From Alitta virens (Eukaryota > Annelida > Polychaeta > Phyllodocida > Nereididae), in assembly GCA_932294295.1 (NCBI GenBank), contig OW028573.1, positions 54,873,829-54,937,828 on the forward strand: a stretch of 64,000 nucleotides of DNA, written 5' to 3'. The notes under the pieces were generated by a model, which saw only the letters and a program-made list of their open reading frames with translations, was not told the origin of the DNA and ran no database searches. The position numbers and the translations under genes were made by a program. Positions 11,601-24,035 of the stretch are shown piece by piece. Position 1 is the first letter of the stretch. Each line of letters begins with the position of its first letter.

Positions 11601-14580
11601 ATCTGTATTTTCAAGGACCAATTAAAGATTGTTTTCTCCATAGGGTTATCTTGGGAAAAAATATGTCACTATTTTCACACCAGAATCATCTTATTACCAT
11701 GGTCAGCTTCAGGCTGCTGATTGTTTTATGGTGTGAATATAACATGCACAACAGTATAATACTGTCCGTTGGCCATACTTTGAAATTTCCTTTACAATAC
11801 AGACAGTTTGTGTACTCCATGAATATTTCAGGCGCAAGTTTTTTTATGTTACTGTAGCAGCCATAAATTACTAGTGTATCGTTTCGGATGACCCACATGT
11901 ATGAGGTAGGAACACAAAGGAAGTAGTTGGTTGTGTGATCTGTGTGTTTATAAAAAGAGGCAATTGGCTGATGATAAAAGTCAGTAAACCAGTGACTAAA
12001 AGACTACACTGGTGGTCCTGCATTTAAAGCGGGTGGTGTACATAGGGCACTGACTCCTCAGAAGAGGCGATTTTTTACTTTCGATTACACTGAACCAAGT
12101 CCGAAGTAACTCACCATGAGAAATTGCCTGGCTGCTAAATCGGAGTATCTCAGGATCAGCAGCTGGAAGCAAAGGAGGCTATCCTAAACATATTATATTT
12201 ACGAATCTTGTCAGTGAGCAGAGTTTCCTTGAAGACCACCAGCCTGGCTTTCCACAGGTCTTGAGTGCTTTCAAATTCTGAGAAGGGCAACCAGCCATTG
12301 GTTTGCCGCGTCAGTCAATCACTGTAATCTACTGACATGGTCCGACGCCAGCTGTAAAACTGGCATTAAAAAACTCTAAAGCTGGGATGTGTGGCAAGCA
12401 GTCAAAATCAGTCTTGAGGCACACACGAGGCTTCTTGGCTGTGAATTCCCCTGTAGGTCGATAAGGTTGGCTGGTAGGCTGATGTTCCTCTTTCAGGCAG
12501 CATGTGATCATTTCTATGGTGATTACGTCAAATACAAAGCTGAAAAGCTTGGTGGTCAGCAGTGCAAAACTTTTATTCGTTTGGTGTTTTAAGTCGGTCT
12601 AACACCCCGAGTTTAAAGAATTGGGAGGTCAGCTAATTAAATATTGACCTTTATTATTAAAGATAACGACATTTGCTGGTGGATGAAAACACTCCATTGC
12701 ACCACCAAGGAAAAGGTGTTCACTGATCTTCTAGAAGACATGATGGTTTAATTCTCTTGAATTTTTGGTTTCATGGATAGTTGAATTTTTAATTCAAAAT
12801 GCACAAAAAAAATACACTTCCATGTTATCTTTAAAGAAACAGATCTAAGAAAGGAAATGTGTTCCATGTTTGACTAAAAGCACTAACAATTGCCCCTGCT
12901 TATGCTTGTTTGCAGTTACGAACATTTGAAAGAAGTAGACGCTTTGTCACTAGAACTTTGCTTGGACAGAAGACGATGCTGGGAATCCCTGTCTCCTGCA
13001 ACGGATGTCAAAACTGTCAGGGATGCTCTGGGTGAGTCCATGGATATTATGGGTCTACGCTGTATTTACCCTTGCCTGAAGGACATTTTAAAACAATGTT
13101 TTTGTTACACTTGTATTTCATAAACTTAGAAAATGCTATTTGTCTTAAGTGTACAGAGTATTTGAAACGGTGTGCAATTATTGGTCGCAATTATAAGACC
13201 ACCAATGACCAGTACAAAATGTATGATCTTAATGGCGAGTTGGTCTTAGTGTCCTAATAAAAATGGTGACGTAAAATACAATAATAAGAATAGCAACGAG
13301 ACCAAACGTTGGGAGTTTTAATTGTAAGGCAGTCTTCCTTGAGATGGTCTTAATACAAGCTTTCCCTGCATCAATTTGTATGCAACTTTGTATTAAAGCA
13401 TTTCCCTACAGCACAATGCCCATATTATAGCTTTGATGCAGTACACCCTCTTGAGCTATGGCAAAGTGCAGTCCATAATATGTGAAATAGAGACTTGCCC
13501 TTTAGTAAAAAATCAGTTTTTTCCCCCTCTTGGTTCCATCAAATAAACCGTCCACACGCTGTGTACTGGGAGGGTGTATCCATTTTTGTTGCATGCTGCT
13601 GTATTTTATGGGTGGGGTGGAGACAGTCTCCCAACCTGGTATCTTCTGATTCTAGACAGCAGTGGCTGAGATTAGGAGGCTGTTTCAGTCACAGCAATTG
13701 AGCAAGACCTTGTTCTTTGAGCGCTTTCAACACCGTAATTTGCAGAGATAAAGAAGGGGAATGAGACATGAATCGATGGGTTGTCCTTGGTTGAAATTAG
13801 CACAAGACTCAATGGTAGTTACTGGGGCTCCGTGAAACTGTTGATTGAATGTTTTGCTGTGTTGGATTGTCAAATTGCGTGATTCTGACATTGTAAACAT
13901 TAGCCCTGGTAGCCATATTGCTCTGTAAGTAACCCATGTTGGAGAGGGTTATGCAACAGTAATCGTCTATTCACTGTCGATTGCATGTATGCATCAGGAA
14001 AGGTATTGCGACTGAAATAGCAACACTCAACATCCCCGCAAGATTGATTTCACATAAAATGCGTCACAAAGCTAGATCAATACCAACCACATCAGGATTT
14101 TTATCTCAGTCTTTGGTCGCTTCAGGGAGCAATTTCCCCATTTTGCTCCGTCAGTTATTTACAAGTAATGGCCAATGATAGTAATTTAATATGCATAAAA
14201 AGCTACTGGTTTGACAGTGCATCACCAAACTGAATTGACTGTCCCGTTTCAAGAAAAAAATACTAAATTTCCAGGTGATGACAGTTCCCAGAATTACCCA
14301 ATTTACCAAATGTACGTCGAAAACCAGCCCTCCTGTACTGTAGCAACTGGTGAGTACCAAACAGTGGAGAGAACAAAGCCTACATAAGATTAATGGTTAT
14401 TGACATAATTATGAGAGTTTTACCAGAAAATTAAGATTATTATACATTTCAATGCATGCAATATTTCTTGCAGTGATACTGGACATCGGCAAGGAGAAGA
14501 TGAGCTTCTTCCAACACAATCCAAAAAAATCGGACCCTTTGATTTGCTTGCCATTTTCAATTCTGGATACGGACATGTGA
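2696..14580 (+). CDS. C45-type acyltransferase/amidohydrolase (penicillin acyltransferase-like), 10 exons
   Basis: Coding exons: 2696-2767, 9295-9489, 9595-9708, 9815-9953, 10482-10577, 10750-10849, 11220-11354, 12916-13031, 14275-14349, 14474-14580. They total 1149 nt (382 residues plus TGA), every border is GT-AG and every phase joins. Family features in order: GTHYDVG near residues 15-21, YRTPEG and FPQYVEELKG (residues 40-80), GCTD at 116-119 with the putative nucleophile Cys117, HNEDW at 132-136, and a C-terminal HNPKKSDPL box. In peptidase family C45 the Gly-Cys bond is cut autocatalytically, giving an alpha chain (here about 116 residues) and a beta chain that starts with the catalytic Cys; relatives include fungal isopenicillin-N acyltransferase and insect Tan. 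No signal peptide or membrane segment is seen, so a cytosolic or peroxisomal place is inferred; the substrate is unknown. Start chosen because residue 9 onward already matches the family N-terminus. Confidence 0.85.
6627..7341 (-). mobile_element. 3' fragment of a LINE-type retrotransposon
   Basis: The minus strand between about 7341 and 6931 encodes the C-terminal tail typical of LINE reverse transcriptase polyproteins: YKLFKTDCRIEPYLELQQ, then TKIARFRTSSHSLKIETGR, then a C-x2-C...H-x4-C knuckle (CEKC, HCLIVC) and a final KFL segment. A TAG lies upstream in this frame, so the copy is 5' truncated or decayed. About 300 bp of AT-rich 3' UTR follows, ending in a (TA)n stretch at 6627-6641 like a microsatellite tail. 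It sits in antisense orientation inside intron 1 of the acyltransferase gene. The clade is not certain from this fragment. Confidence 0.75.
8724..8817. repeat. CTAT/CTGT tetranucleotide microsatellite
   Basis: About 94 bp made of CTAT units grading into CTGT, CTAG and CTGC variants. The interruptions point to an old, decaying array. It lies in intron 1 of the acyltransferase gene. Confidence 0.85.
10100..10355. repeat. Palindromic repeat element inside intron 4 of the acyltransferase gene
   Basis: A 34-base arm at 10267-10300 pairs with 10310-10343 (29 of 34 positions) across a 9-base loop. The right-arm sequence (core AACCAACAAAAATGTT, then ACTCCCTCC) also occurs as a direct diverged copy at about 10131-10170. 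This mix of inverted and direct copies of one word is typical of a small non-autonomous DNA element or a fold-back repeat. Confidence 0.6.
11355..12915 (+). other. Intron 7 of the C45 acyltransferase gene
   Basis: A 1.56-kb intron that starts GTGAGA and ends TTTGCAG. No exon, repeat or family motif was recognised in it; short ORFs on both strands (for example 12329-12511 minus and 12389-12592 plus) have no support. Confidence 0.6.
13032..14274 (+). other. Intron 8 of the C45 acyltransferase gene
   Basis: A 1.24-kb intron that begins GTGAGT and ends TTTCCAG. It contains no recognisable coding or repeat sequence. It joins a phase-1 exon end to an exon starting with the last two bases of a Gly codon, which keeps the family segment DDSSQNYPIYQ in frame. 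Confidence 0.6.
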
Positions 14581-14913
14581 TGTGCACTGCAATGGACTTA
14601 TCTCCATGACTTGTACAACAAAGCTTGTGATGCATGACCTAAATGACCTTCAAACTGTTCAGTCACCTACAGAATTCAGCCAGTCTGTGTGGATTCTTGC
14701 TTCATGTAACTTCGAGCTGAAACTTTGTTCTGAGTGAACAAGCACAGCGCAAAGCCTCTAAGAAGCCCATATCCAGCAGTTTTGCAGACACGCAAATATT
14801 ATCTGTGTTGAGTCAGAAAGAGACCAAGAGTTGCTTTCATATAAGATCAGTGCAGCTGTTTGCTTCCTTTGTCTCAATCATTGGTTAGCTGGGGCAAGAT
14901 GCTGAGATCTGGC

Positions 14914-14919
14914 AATAAA
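14914..14919 (+). other. Candidate poly(A) signal of the acyltransferase gene
   Basis: AATAAA lies 334 bases after the TGA at 14578-14580. No nearer canonical hexamer was noticed in the 3' region, so this is the best candidate; cleavage would then fall near 14935. Confidence 0.45.
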
Positions 14920-14935
14920 ACGCCAAGAAACCAAA

Positions 14936-15859
14936 TACCAAAGTCTGAGCTATTATGTAGGATTCTTAGTGCAGCTGAAGTGCTGGTTGTCTCCATGTTA
15001 AATATCAGGTTTATGAAAGTATGCATTGTCTGCGTTTATGATATATATGTTAATGTAATTGCATGGTCTGTCCCATGACATTGATTGCATGTTATTGTCT
15101 TAATGCTGATATTGTACATCTGTTTTTCTAAGCGAATGTTAAAATGTTTAAATCATGTGCTCTTAATGTAGGTCTGTCATAAAGTTATTCTCTAAGGAAA
15201 CTCTTATGGTGTTCTTATAGCTATCTCCCGTGTTACGCATTGATGTGTTATTCATGGGGAGTATGTTCTTACTTTGATGTGTCTTCCCATCGGATTGGCA
15301 AAGATGCGATCATGTAAAGGAGTCTGGAGAAGGCTAAAAAGAATTACATTATTAGGCAAAGTGCTTGGGCGGAGGGTCCTGAGCACTGATAGTAATGTCA
15401 TGATGAATGACGGCAGGGAGCAAAGGAGACAGACCTCCATCCGCTCAAAATACCTTGAAGTCTCTATCTGGAAACAGTAATACAGCCTAGACATATCGAT
15501 CAGAGCCATGAGTGATTGCCGATACTCCACACATTTGCTAGGGACTTAGCCTTCATCTCCAAGCAACGGAAATATTTATGGGATTCTCAATTGACCAAGA
15601 GGCGTGCTTGCGGGAACACCCTCTGTCCTATCTGTTTGAACGGAGCATCAGGGGTGGATGCCTTCTCTCCAGCAGGTGTTAAATGGTCTGTGTCCATATT
15701 GACACGAATCTCCACGACTCGACTGATCAGTGGTCTTCTGTTTATTCTTAGTCTTTGATCGGATCAACTTGCTGCTTGTTGCAAAAGGATGAATCTTAAC
15801 ACTGGAGCAATGGCCGCGGGGCATCAGCTTACTTGCCTAATGCCTTCTGCAGGGCCTGA
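14936..15859. other. Intergenic stretch without recognised features
   Basis: No gene is supported. Short ORFs here have ordinary composition and no motif. GC content rises toward the right end, into the next block. Confidence 0.5.
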
Positions 15860-17400
15860 ATAAGCTGCTGGTTCCCCATCAAATTCAAGACACTTTGGAG
15901 TTGACTTCAGTCTTGTGTAGCACCAAGAGACCGGGGCAGCCGCTATAAACTAGGCTGACAGGCGGGAGGCTGGCGGGGCTGCCAAGCAAGCAGTTTCTCA
16001 GCAAGACGACCCAAGCAGTTCTGTTCTTGGAGGAAGGAGGAGGACAAGGCCCACCCTGCATGTTTACAGCAACTGGGAGCACTGAGAGAAACAGAACGCC
16101 AGCCTGTCGCTCTTACTTTTTTCCTGGCGTCCTGTTTCGAAGCTCAATCAATAGGCGTCAGCATATCTGGTCGAAGGTGCAAATTCTGCCAGGCATAGCA
16201 AGCACATCACATTCACAGACGCCCAACTTGCTTCATGGGTTCATGGAGCACGCTCTGGGGCAGACCAGGCCACTCTGGATATTCGAGGCTACTACGTAGA
16301 AGAGCATTGGCGATAGATGGGGCAGTGTGTTGTAAAAGCACACAATAGGAAGTAAATACAGTAGACTGCTTTGGATTACAAGGCAACTGGGATCAGGGAC
16401 AACCATGTCTGGGAATAGGCGCCTAATCCATGCCATGGAAACGGCTATTCAGTGATTTCCAGCTTAGAGCAGTTGGATGACAGTTCTAGTTGAGCCATGA
16501 GGGACCACCTGATTTCCACCATAGACGTCGTCTACACTGAGATGGAGGAAAGTTCTCTGGACGAGGAAGGTGAGTGAATGGCACCTAGGTGCACAGACAC
16601 CAAGGCAGGCAGTGCTTGAATTGAGTCGCTTTCCGTTTGCTCAGCCTTTATATTTAAGGCAAGCCAGGCAATCCATCTTGCACTGCATGCCTCCATCTCC
16701 TGTCCCCACAAACACTCCTCTCATATCCATATTTCACCCACAGGTTTCCTGTGCTTTCCCCTGCTCCCTGCGTGCTGTCCACAAAGTTCGCCTGCTAATG
16801 TTCACCTAATCTTCGCCTTCTCCTAAATTCTTATCCACTGTCAGGTGAGCGGTTACTTTGCCGGAGGCCGGCTGAGATTGAGTCGGGAGGCCATTCATCG
16901 GGTGATGGGGGGTCTTTGATGACCGTTCTGTGGCTGACAGCTCGTTCCTGGTGTCATTTCCTAAGCACATGAAGCCACAGTCCCATTGGCCGTGCCCTAC
17001 CTCACAAGGTGGTCCCCCCGCAGCCGTGACCTTGCACAAAACCCTGACCGGAACCAGCCCCTGTCCTGAGCCCCTGACCAAGCTAGCAATTTCCCCCCAT
17101 CGGTCCTGGCTGCTCTGTGGGCCTGCAGGAACCCGCCAGGAAGCCGCCAGCATTTTGCTTGGGCTCTGATTGCACGGTCATGAATTGTCATTATCTGGAG
17201 TCCACTAACGACTGCAACGAGGCCAGATTGAAAGCTGTGGAGTGGCAATGTAGGAGTGCAATGGCCCTGCTCATATGGGCAAAGGAGCGGGCGGATGAGC
17301 TGGTCTGTCGATAGGCCGGACCCCTGAGGCCTAACCTGCACCCCCCGGTTCTCTGGGGTGCATTACAACTCACGGCCCACTAAATCAACCCCTGGTGGAC
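15860..17400. other. GC-richer block of unknown origin, possibly decayed retroelement
   Basis: This 1.5 kb is markedly richer in G+C than everything around it and has many overlapping short ORFs on both strands, none intact. One plus-strand frame near 16150-16300 reads HITFTDAQLASWVHGA, which faintly recalls the TDAS-x-x-GWGA start of the RNase H domain of DIRS/Ngaro-type retroelements; the rest is not recognisable. Other options are a regulatory island or an unspliced exon cluster of an unknown gene. The call is tentative. Confidence 0.25.
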
Positions 17401-20292
17401 TCAGGTCCAAACCCTATAGGTCTGGATTTTCCCTTTCCCGCCATTAACTACATCATATCTGCCACTACATAAACCATTAGCAGCCTTTAAAACCAATCTC
17501 GCAGAGTAATTTAAAACTGCCATGAAGCGAGGTAATATGGAATTGAACATAAATTTCATCTGGAAATAGAATGGTTTTGTTTACGACAAGTTATGCCAGA
17601 AAACCGGCGTGGTAGTTGGACATGCAACTTTAAGAAGCTCTATGTGGTTAGAATTCTATGGGTTCTTGTTATTAACTGTCTGGATGTCATTTTCTTGAGT
17701 TGCTTGGTGCAGATAGAGAGAAGAATCGATTGGTATGGATTGAAAACATGTTTGTTCTCTTCTCGATCTAGACTTGGTGGAGAGAAAGAGTGTGCATTAT
17801 CTCAGCTCTCCCTTTCAACAATATATGAAGTCTGTTATTCTTAGGTTTATCGCAGCTCCCAGCGACAGTTGCTTTCATAAGATCATATCTCAGAACTCAG
17901 GGATTCATTAGACTTGTGAATGCATGTGTTGATAAAGGCTTATGACAGTCTTTGTTATGGACTCAACACCTACGATGCATGAATTTTACTTGTGGCCGTC
18001 GATTGACAGTGAACATATATAATAAGATATGGAGTTCTGTACTGAAGTAGGGCAGATTTCTGTAAAGGAACACATTGAATGTATTTCATGTGTACATGAA
18101 AGCTGCTTTAATAACACAAAACAACTGAGTCATGGATGTGTGAAATTGTACCACTTTTTAAAGAGCAAGTCATTTGGAAATGCAATCTGCAGCTCGTGAG
18201 CCTCATGTGTGTTGATATGTCACTTGTATAGGGTTATTAATATAGAATCGAGCCTTAATTAGACATAAAAATCTACATACTAATCTGTACATTTGCCATC
18301 ATACATATCATATATATCACGAATTACCTCACTATAAAGGTGGTATTTAGAACATATTGTGGCCTTACTATGGAGGTTCAATTGTATGTCATCGCTGTCT
18401 AGCTAAACAGGGTATGCAGCTAGCAAATATCCTGTGTTTGCATTATGCTCTTTGATGGCGCAAAGTCCTTTTTCAAGCATTGAGACTGCACTGAAGGCTA
18501 CTGGGCACGAGGTCTATGGATCAGACTAATGCCTGATGGAGTTTATGAACAAAAATAAAACATGTATGAAAGCGACACTGCGGAACTGGTTTCTTGTGAA
18601 AGCCTAAAAGGCCCTAGGGATGTTCCTATGTTGCGGATACATTTGCTATTCATTGCTCTATAATCTTAGTTTGACACGTTAATTCTCCATCGCCTCTCTC
18701 GATTTCACTATATATGGTCCTTAGTTTTTTTATGGTTTGGGACAATATGAAGCCTTTCGCCCTGAGCATATTTCAGTTGCTGTTTCTATGACTGTTTCTG
18801 CTTTGCTTCTGTTTATCCCTTCACCCTTTTCGAATTAATTTGCTATTACTCTTGCTTCTTTTGACTATTTTTCGCCACAAAAGATCACACAAAAGGCTGC
18901 ACGGCACTACTACATTATGTAGACACGTTGGTCGTCCTTCGAATAAGACTCCATATAAATCAATTTCACCCGATACCAACCTTATGCATTATTCGTGTTT
19001 GTGCTTGTATTTGAGCATTAATTCTTAATTTACCTGTGATCGACTGTAAGTACCAGATATAACAAAATGGATGGATTTCTATTGAGATGTATAGGCCAAA
19101 TATACGTTTATATCTGTGGTGTCACTTCGCATTTATAAGAAAGAACAAAACTCATTGCCATGTGTGCAGTTGTTGTTGAATTCACAAAAGTGTCAAAACC
19201 AAGAATCCACAGCTAACACGGTGAAAAAAAAATCAACAAAACACACGCAGTATCGCTGACTGACCAACAATGTTTTACATTCCTTGAGAATGGCACTGCC
19301 GTTTCCTCTCAGCTATGCCAGTAGTTTTTGATCATTACCAACACCACATGACACACTTCATTAGCGATTTTACCACTCACCGTGCAATTTGGCATTATGT
19401 ACGCCGTTGTACGAGCCAGATATCACGAATTATAACTTTGTCAGTTTTTATCAGATTTTCAAATTCAAACATTTTCTGAAAATATCTTCATCGATTTATA
19501 TAAGTAACTGGCATTAATTCATTGGACGAATTACAGACGGAGTTTTTTTCCCCTGTGAATATAGTAATCAATATAAATGGAAAATAACACATTGACAATA
19601 AAAACTTGGGGTTCAGTGTAAAAAAGGATGGCTGGACAGGAGAGAATATTAGCAGTACAAAGACTTAGATTGAGATATATGGGACTGAGTTTGCTGGTAT
19701 CAATCTTTACTGGAATTATGAAGTGGCGGACAAAAATGAATTGAATATGACTACGTCAGCCATTTACGAGCATCCCCTTTTACTTGCCTTGTTTAAAATA
19801 ATTTATGTTCAGGTCTCTTCAATGGCTCTGCATCAATGTAAAAAAGTTTACAAAATGACTATTACTGAAATGTGCTCAACAGTACAAACACTTGCTAATT
19901 GACCCCTAGCGCCACATTCTATACTCATGCAAGGCTAGTACTTCAAATTGGATGCCGCAACTGGCGAATCATATAGTTGCCTTTTTGTGCAACGCTTGTT
20001 TTCTATCGCTCTTATGTTAAACCACTTCTTTAGAGTAGTTTGGGACAAGAGGCTCTCCACCAGGGCTGACCTGGATAATTTAATTACATATACGTAATTA
20101 AATTATGACTAACACCTTGCAGACTCCTTTGCAAATACAAGAAATTCCTAATTTCATAAAAGTTCCCAATTTCATAAAAAAGAGATGTTGTCAGGGGGGC
20201 ATCCCTCTATAGGGGAATAAGACCACCTAACTGAGCATTACACTTCAAATTCTTGATATATCCTAAATTAATTATTTTGTCCCAATCTCAAC
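17401..20292. other. Intergenic stretch without recognised features
   Basis: About 2.9 kb of AT-rich sequence. No exon-like stretch with good splice borders, no tRNA and no bounded repeat was recognised. Confidence 0.5.
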
Positions 20293-20675
20293 TCGGTGTG
20301 CTGTCATATAACAGCCCAGCGACCTAATTATGGACATTCTTTACTAGTTTAACTAGTGAAACAAAATGATTGGTTAAACTATTTAGCTGGTAGGCTGAGT
20401 ATAGACTTTAGAAATATTTTCTTATAAATAAAAGAGAAATTGATTCGTATTTTTTTAGTTTTGGCAATTTTTCTGAATTGCCTGCTTGTCAGAAGAAGAA
20501 TTGCGTAAACTCAGCAAATGAACATCTAATTATTTTGCAATCATTGTTGGACCTTTAATACCATAAGCCAGCTCATGGACTATTAGAGAAATTGATTAAT
20601 TTAGTTTAGTTGAGTAAACGAGCAAACCATGTACATAATTAGGTCGCTGGGCTGTGAGGTGACGCCACACAGTGT
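20293..20675. mobile_element. MITE, copy A of a two-copy family
   Basis: A non-autonomous element of about 380 bp with terminal inverted repeats. The inner 21 bases CAGCCCAGCGACCTAATTATG at 20312 onward and their exact complement at 20634-20654 match perfectly, and weaker pairing runs outward through GGTGTG/CACACAGTG. It has no coding capacity. A second copy lies at 58555-58938. The shared internal words (CTAATTATGGACATTCTTT, ACCATAAGCCAGC, GAGAAAT-GATTAATTTA) establish the family. Confidence 0.8.
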
Positions 20676-21112
20676 CAAGGCATCAGTGCACTGAGCATTG
20701 GTACTGTACAGCATGTGTGTTTGAAACCAGGGGGGCTGCCTAATGGATATAACAGCTCTTAAAAATTTAACTCCAACCTCTGGGTGCACCTATGAATAGT
20801 GTGCCACTTATGAATATTAAGAGAGAGGTTAGAAATCCATGTTATGTTATTCCTTATGAATAACTATTGACAGCCATTTTTCTTGTGTAGCAGGTAAAAA
20901 TCCTGGTAAAAATCGTGAATATTAAAATCATCAATATGAAAGAAGGAAAATGCATTTAAAAATTTAAAAAATTCTCATTGAATAAGTGTATCTGTGCATT
21001 ACGATATATACAGTTGCCTTATGTGACATTTGAAATAAATTGGCCCAGATGTGTAATGTGTATCTCACAAACATCAAGTAAAACTGGTTGATTAGTAGTA
21101 ACTAAGAAAAAC

Positions 21113-21860
21113 GGCGGAGGGAGGGGGATTGAGAATCTTGCCCCACGGTACTAAACAGGTGCACACTGCACAGTACCAAAATAGCGCATATTCATACATT
21201 TATTGAATATCTATAACTTTTTGCCAACATAAACTAATGTATGGGAAGGTGTGGCAAATGGGCCCCCTAACTTGGAACCCCTAAAGCTCAGAGAGGGTTT
21301 ATCTTAAAACCACAAAACTGTTGCAAAACTGTTAAGGGCACACACATTTATCAGGTTTCTAACAATTCAATGCAGTCTCTCTTTTAGGATGACCACAAAA
21401 TTAAAATAATGTAAAATGCGGTTTTGCCCATTTTGCGACGTCCCTGGGGCAAACTGGGGCCAAAACAGTTAAGTAGCCAATACTTCTGGATTGGGCTGCC
21501 TAGAATAAAGTCTGTCCCATTTTGCCCCACATGGACTTAATTTATGAAGTTAATCAAAAGTAACAAATTATATCCATAACACTAAAAATGTATAACTAAA
21601 CATCAACTACAGTAATTGCTCTATCAAAGTGAATATTAATGAGTCATGTTCATTAACCTGTAAATTACAGTTTCCAAAAAAAGGGTAATATTTTAGGAAG
21701 TGTCAGTATCATTCAAAATGACTGTCATGGAAGCCTTTGTGATGCCATTAGTGTATTTACACCATTAACTGGTGGCAGTGACAAAAAATAAGTGAATTTT
21801 CATTGGCCCATTCTGGCCCATTTTGCGGAATTTGGGTGATCTGACTCCCCCCTCCCACTT
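21113..21860. repeat. Possible element rich in CCCATTTTGC words
   Basis: The word CCCATTTTGC occurs three times (near 21428, 21518 and 21814), and related GGGGCAAA/GGCCCATT words fill the interval. A G-rich left edge (GGGAGGGGG near 21118) faces a C-rich right edge (CCCCCCTCCC near 21847), like a short terminal inverted repeat. It may be a decayed DNA transposon; boundaries are uncertain. Confidence 0.35.
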
Positions 21861-22209
21861 TCACTGGGTCCTAGGTTCCATTACAAATATAGTGAAAATT
21901 AACTGAACCCTCATAAGTCCAAATTGTGGTGTGAAAGAAAGGAAATGTTGACTTCCTGCTTTTTTGTTGTTGTTGAAAATTTTGCGAGCTTGAACCTAAG
22001 TACTCCTTCTTTCGACATTCACAGGTAATAACGCCCCTTGGAGTATTTTGGTAAATTTTCTTAAAGTTCACAAAAATTGAAGTCTTTAATCATAGCAATT
22101 ATGCGCAACACCTGCTGGCTCGATCACAAAGTTCAACGAACTGGTTAAAAAAAAAAACCGGGGAAATTCACTGAAGTAAACAAAATGTCCAACAGCACTT
22201 CGCAATATA

Positions 22210-23100
22210 CAGTGCTGTTTAGAAGTATTGGCAATACATGGATTTTGCAAGCAAATATGCCAACTTTAATTCTGCGCAGGACGTAAACGGCAAAAAAATA
22301 TATCAGATACATGCAATCAAATCATTATATAACATTATGTAATCATATGCATGCTAAATCCCTTTGATCAGGCAATCTGAGTATATGGCTATAATTTGTT
22401 GTATAGCCTCACAGCTTCTGTTGAACCAAGCGTTATTTTTTTTTAGATATAATTTTTTATAAAGTAGTTATATTGGAGAAATCTAATTCATATTATTGGC
22501 ACTTTTCAGATTGATGCAACCGTACGTCAGGTCCTGATTGTCAGAAAATGTTTTATTTTACAATTCTCACAATGTCATGTGGATCGTGATTTGTGACTGA
22601 AAACTGTCATTTCTGATAACTCAAAAACCAATCATTTACCAATGTAATTTTGAGTTACGTGCAATACAAATTGATTTCTGACAATATGATTTAAAAATTA
22701 ATGTATTTTCACCAATTTCTTGTGCAACTAAAAGTCTCGCTAACTTTTAGCTGGCCACTTGATATTTCATGATTTTTTTTGATGGAATGTTAATCAGGGT
22801 TAATTTCAGCAAATTCAAAGGTTATCTGGTGAAAGTCCATGAAAACCATAAAAAATATTCACTATATCATATCACTACTGCAAAATATCATGAAGTCGAT
22901 TTTGTATGTGCACAAGTTATGTAACAGAAATCAATTTGTATTGCACGTAACTCAAAATTACTTGTATGAATTATACATATTTATGTTGTCCGTATATTGC
23001 ACTATTCGCAGTCCTGGCATGTTCAGGATCACTACCTTGGTGTTTTTTTTAATATATCCTTGCACAATTCAGGAGATACCAATACTTTTGCAAGGTACTG
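22210..23100. mobile_element. Tc1/mariner-like non-autonomous foldback element
   Basis: The left end CAGTGCTGTTTAGAAGTATTGG and the complement of the right end (CAGTACCTTGCAAAAGTATTGG) are alike and carry the CAGT...AAGTATTGG termini common to Tc1-like elements. TA dinucleotides flank both sides (22208-22209 and 23101-23102), as expected of TA target duplication. Inside, 22644-22680 and 22925-22961 form a perfect 37-bp inverted repeat. No transposase frame is left. Confidence 0.75.
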
Positions 23101-23102
23101 TA

Positions 23103-24035
23103 TGTGTTAGGCGCATTTGTCAACATTTGTTAATGATAAATTGGTATTGATTACATTTTCCAGCTAATTAGTGCATTTTTTGAAAATATTAAGAAATCAA
23201 ACAACGGTGTGATAAACAATGCATAGCACTAAAGAAAACGTATTTTAGGCATCTCCAGTGTGGCCAACATGGATGAAAATCATCTCCATTGTGTAACACT
23301 GAATTCAAGTTTCAGTGAACCTAGCTACAAGTCCCCTGTCCACATCGCATCTAATACAATGTAGGTTGGTTCTGGCTGCAGTGAACCCTCCCCCCCCCCC
23401 TTTTTTTTTTTATAAAGGTTAATGAAAAGTCACCCTCCAAATGAGGCCAACAAGTATAATTTAACAATATGCAAACCAACCAGTACATTTTCGACTCTTA
23501 GCAATTGTTGACTACTGTATCTGCGCATTAACACATTTAATGCAAATTTTGAAAATCGGTCTCTTCTAGGAATGTTACCTGTTTCACTGCAGAAAAATAT
23601 TTGCAACGACTTGGAGCTTTATCGTGAATATGAGTTGCACGAAGTCTAAATATTTTATATTGATAATTTTGCATGCTTGTCCTTCAGATATGAACACTCT
23701 GATGCATTTCGTGATTGTTATAATGAATAAGCATTCTCCCAACTTCAAACAGCAGTACATGATAATACAATGAGTTTTGGTATGAGTGGGCAGGTTATTT
23801 GCAATTGTCCGTACTGTGCCAATAATGTCCACAATGGTTGGATATTAGCAAATACTTTTTATTTAGGCCCTACATCTATTTGCCAGAATAAAAAAAGAAC
23901 TAACAGCCCCGCTTGATTTGCCAGCAAACTAAAAATGTATACAGCTGCATCTGCTTTAGTTCAGACTACTCGGATACTGCTGAAGCACGCGAACAAGCTT
24001 AGTTGGCACGAACACTCTTTTTCTGAAAAAAAAAG
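23103..24035. other. Intergenic stretch
   Basis: No gene seen. The one notable item is an abrupt 11-C to 11-T junction at 23390-23411. Confidence 0.5.
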
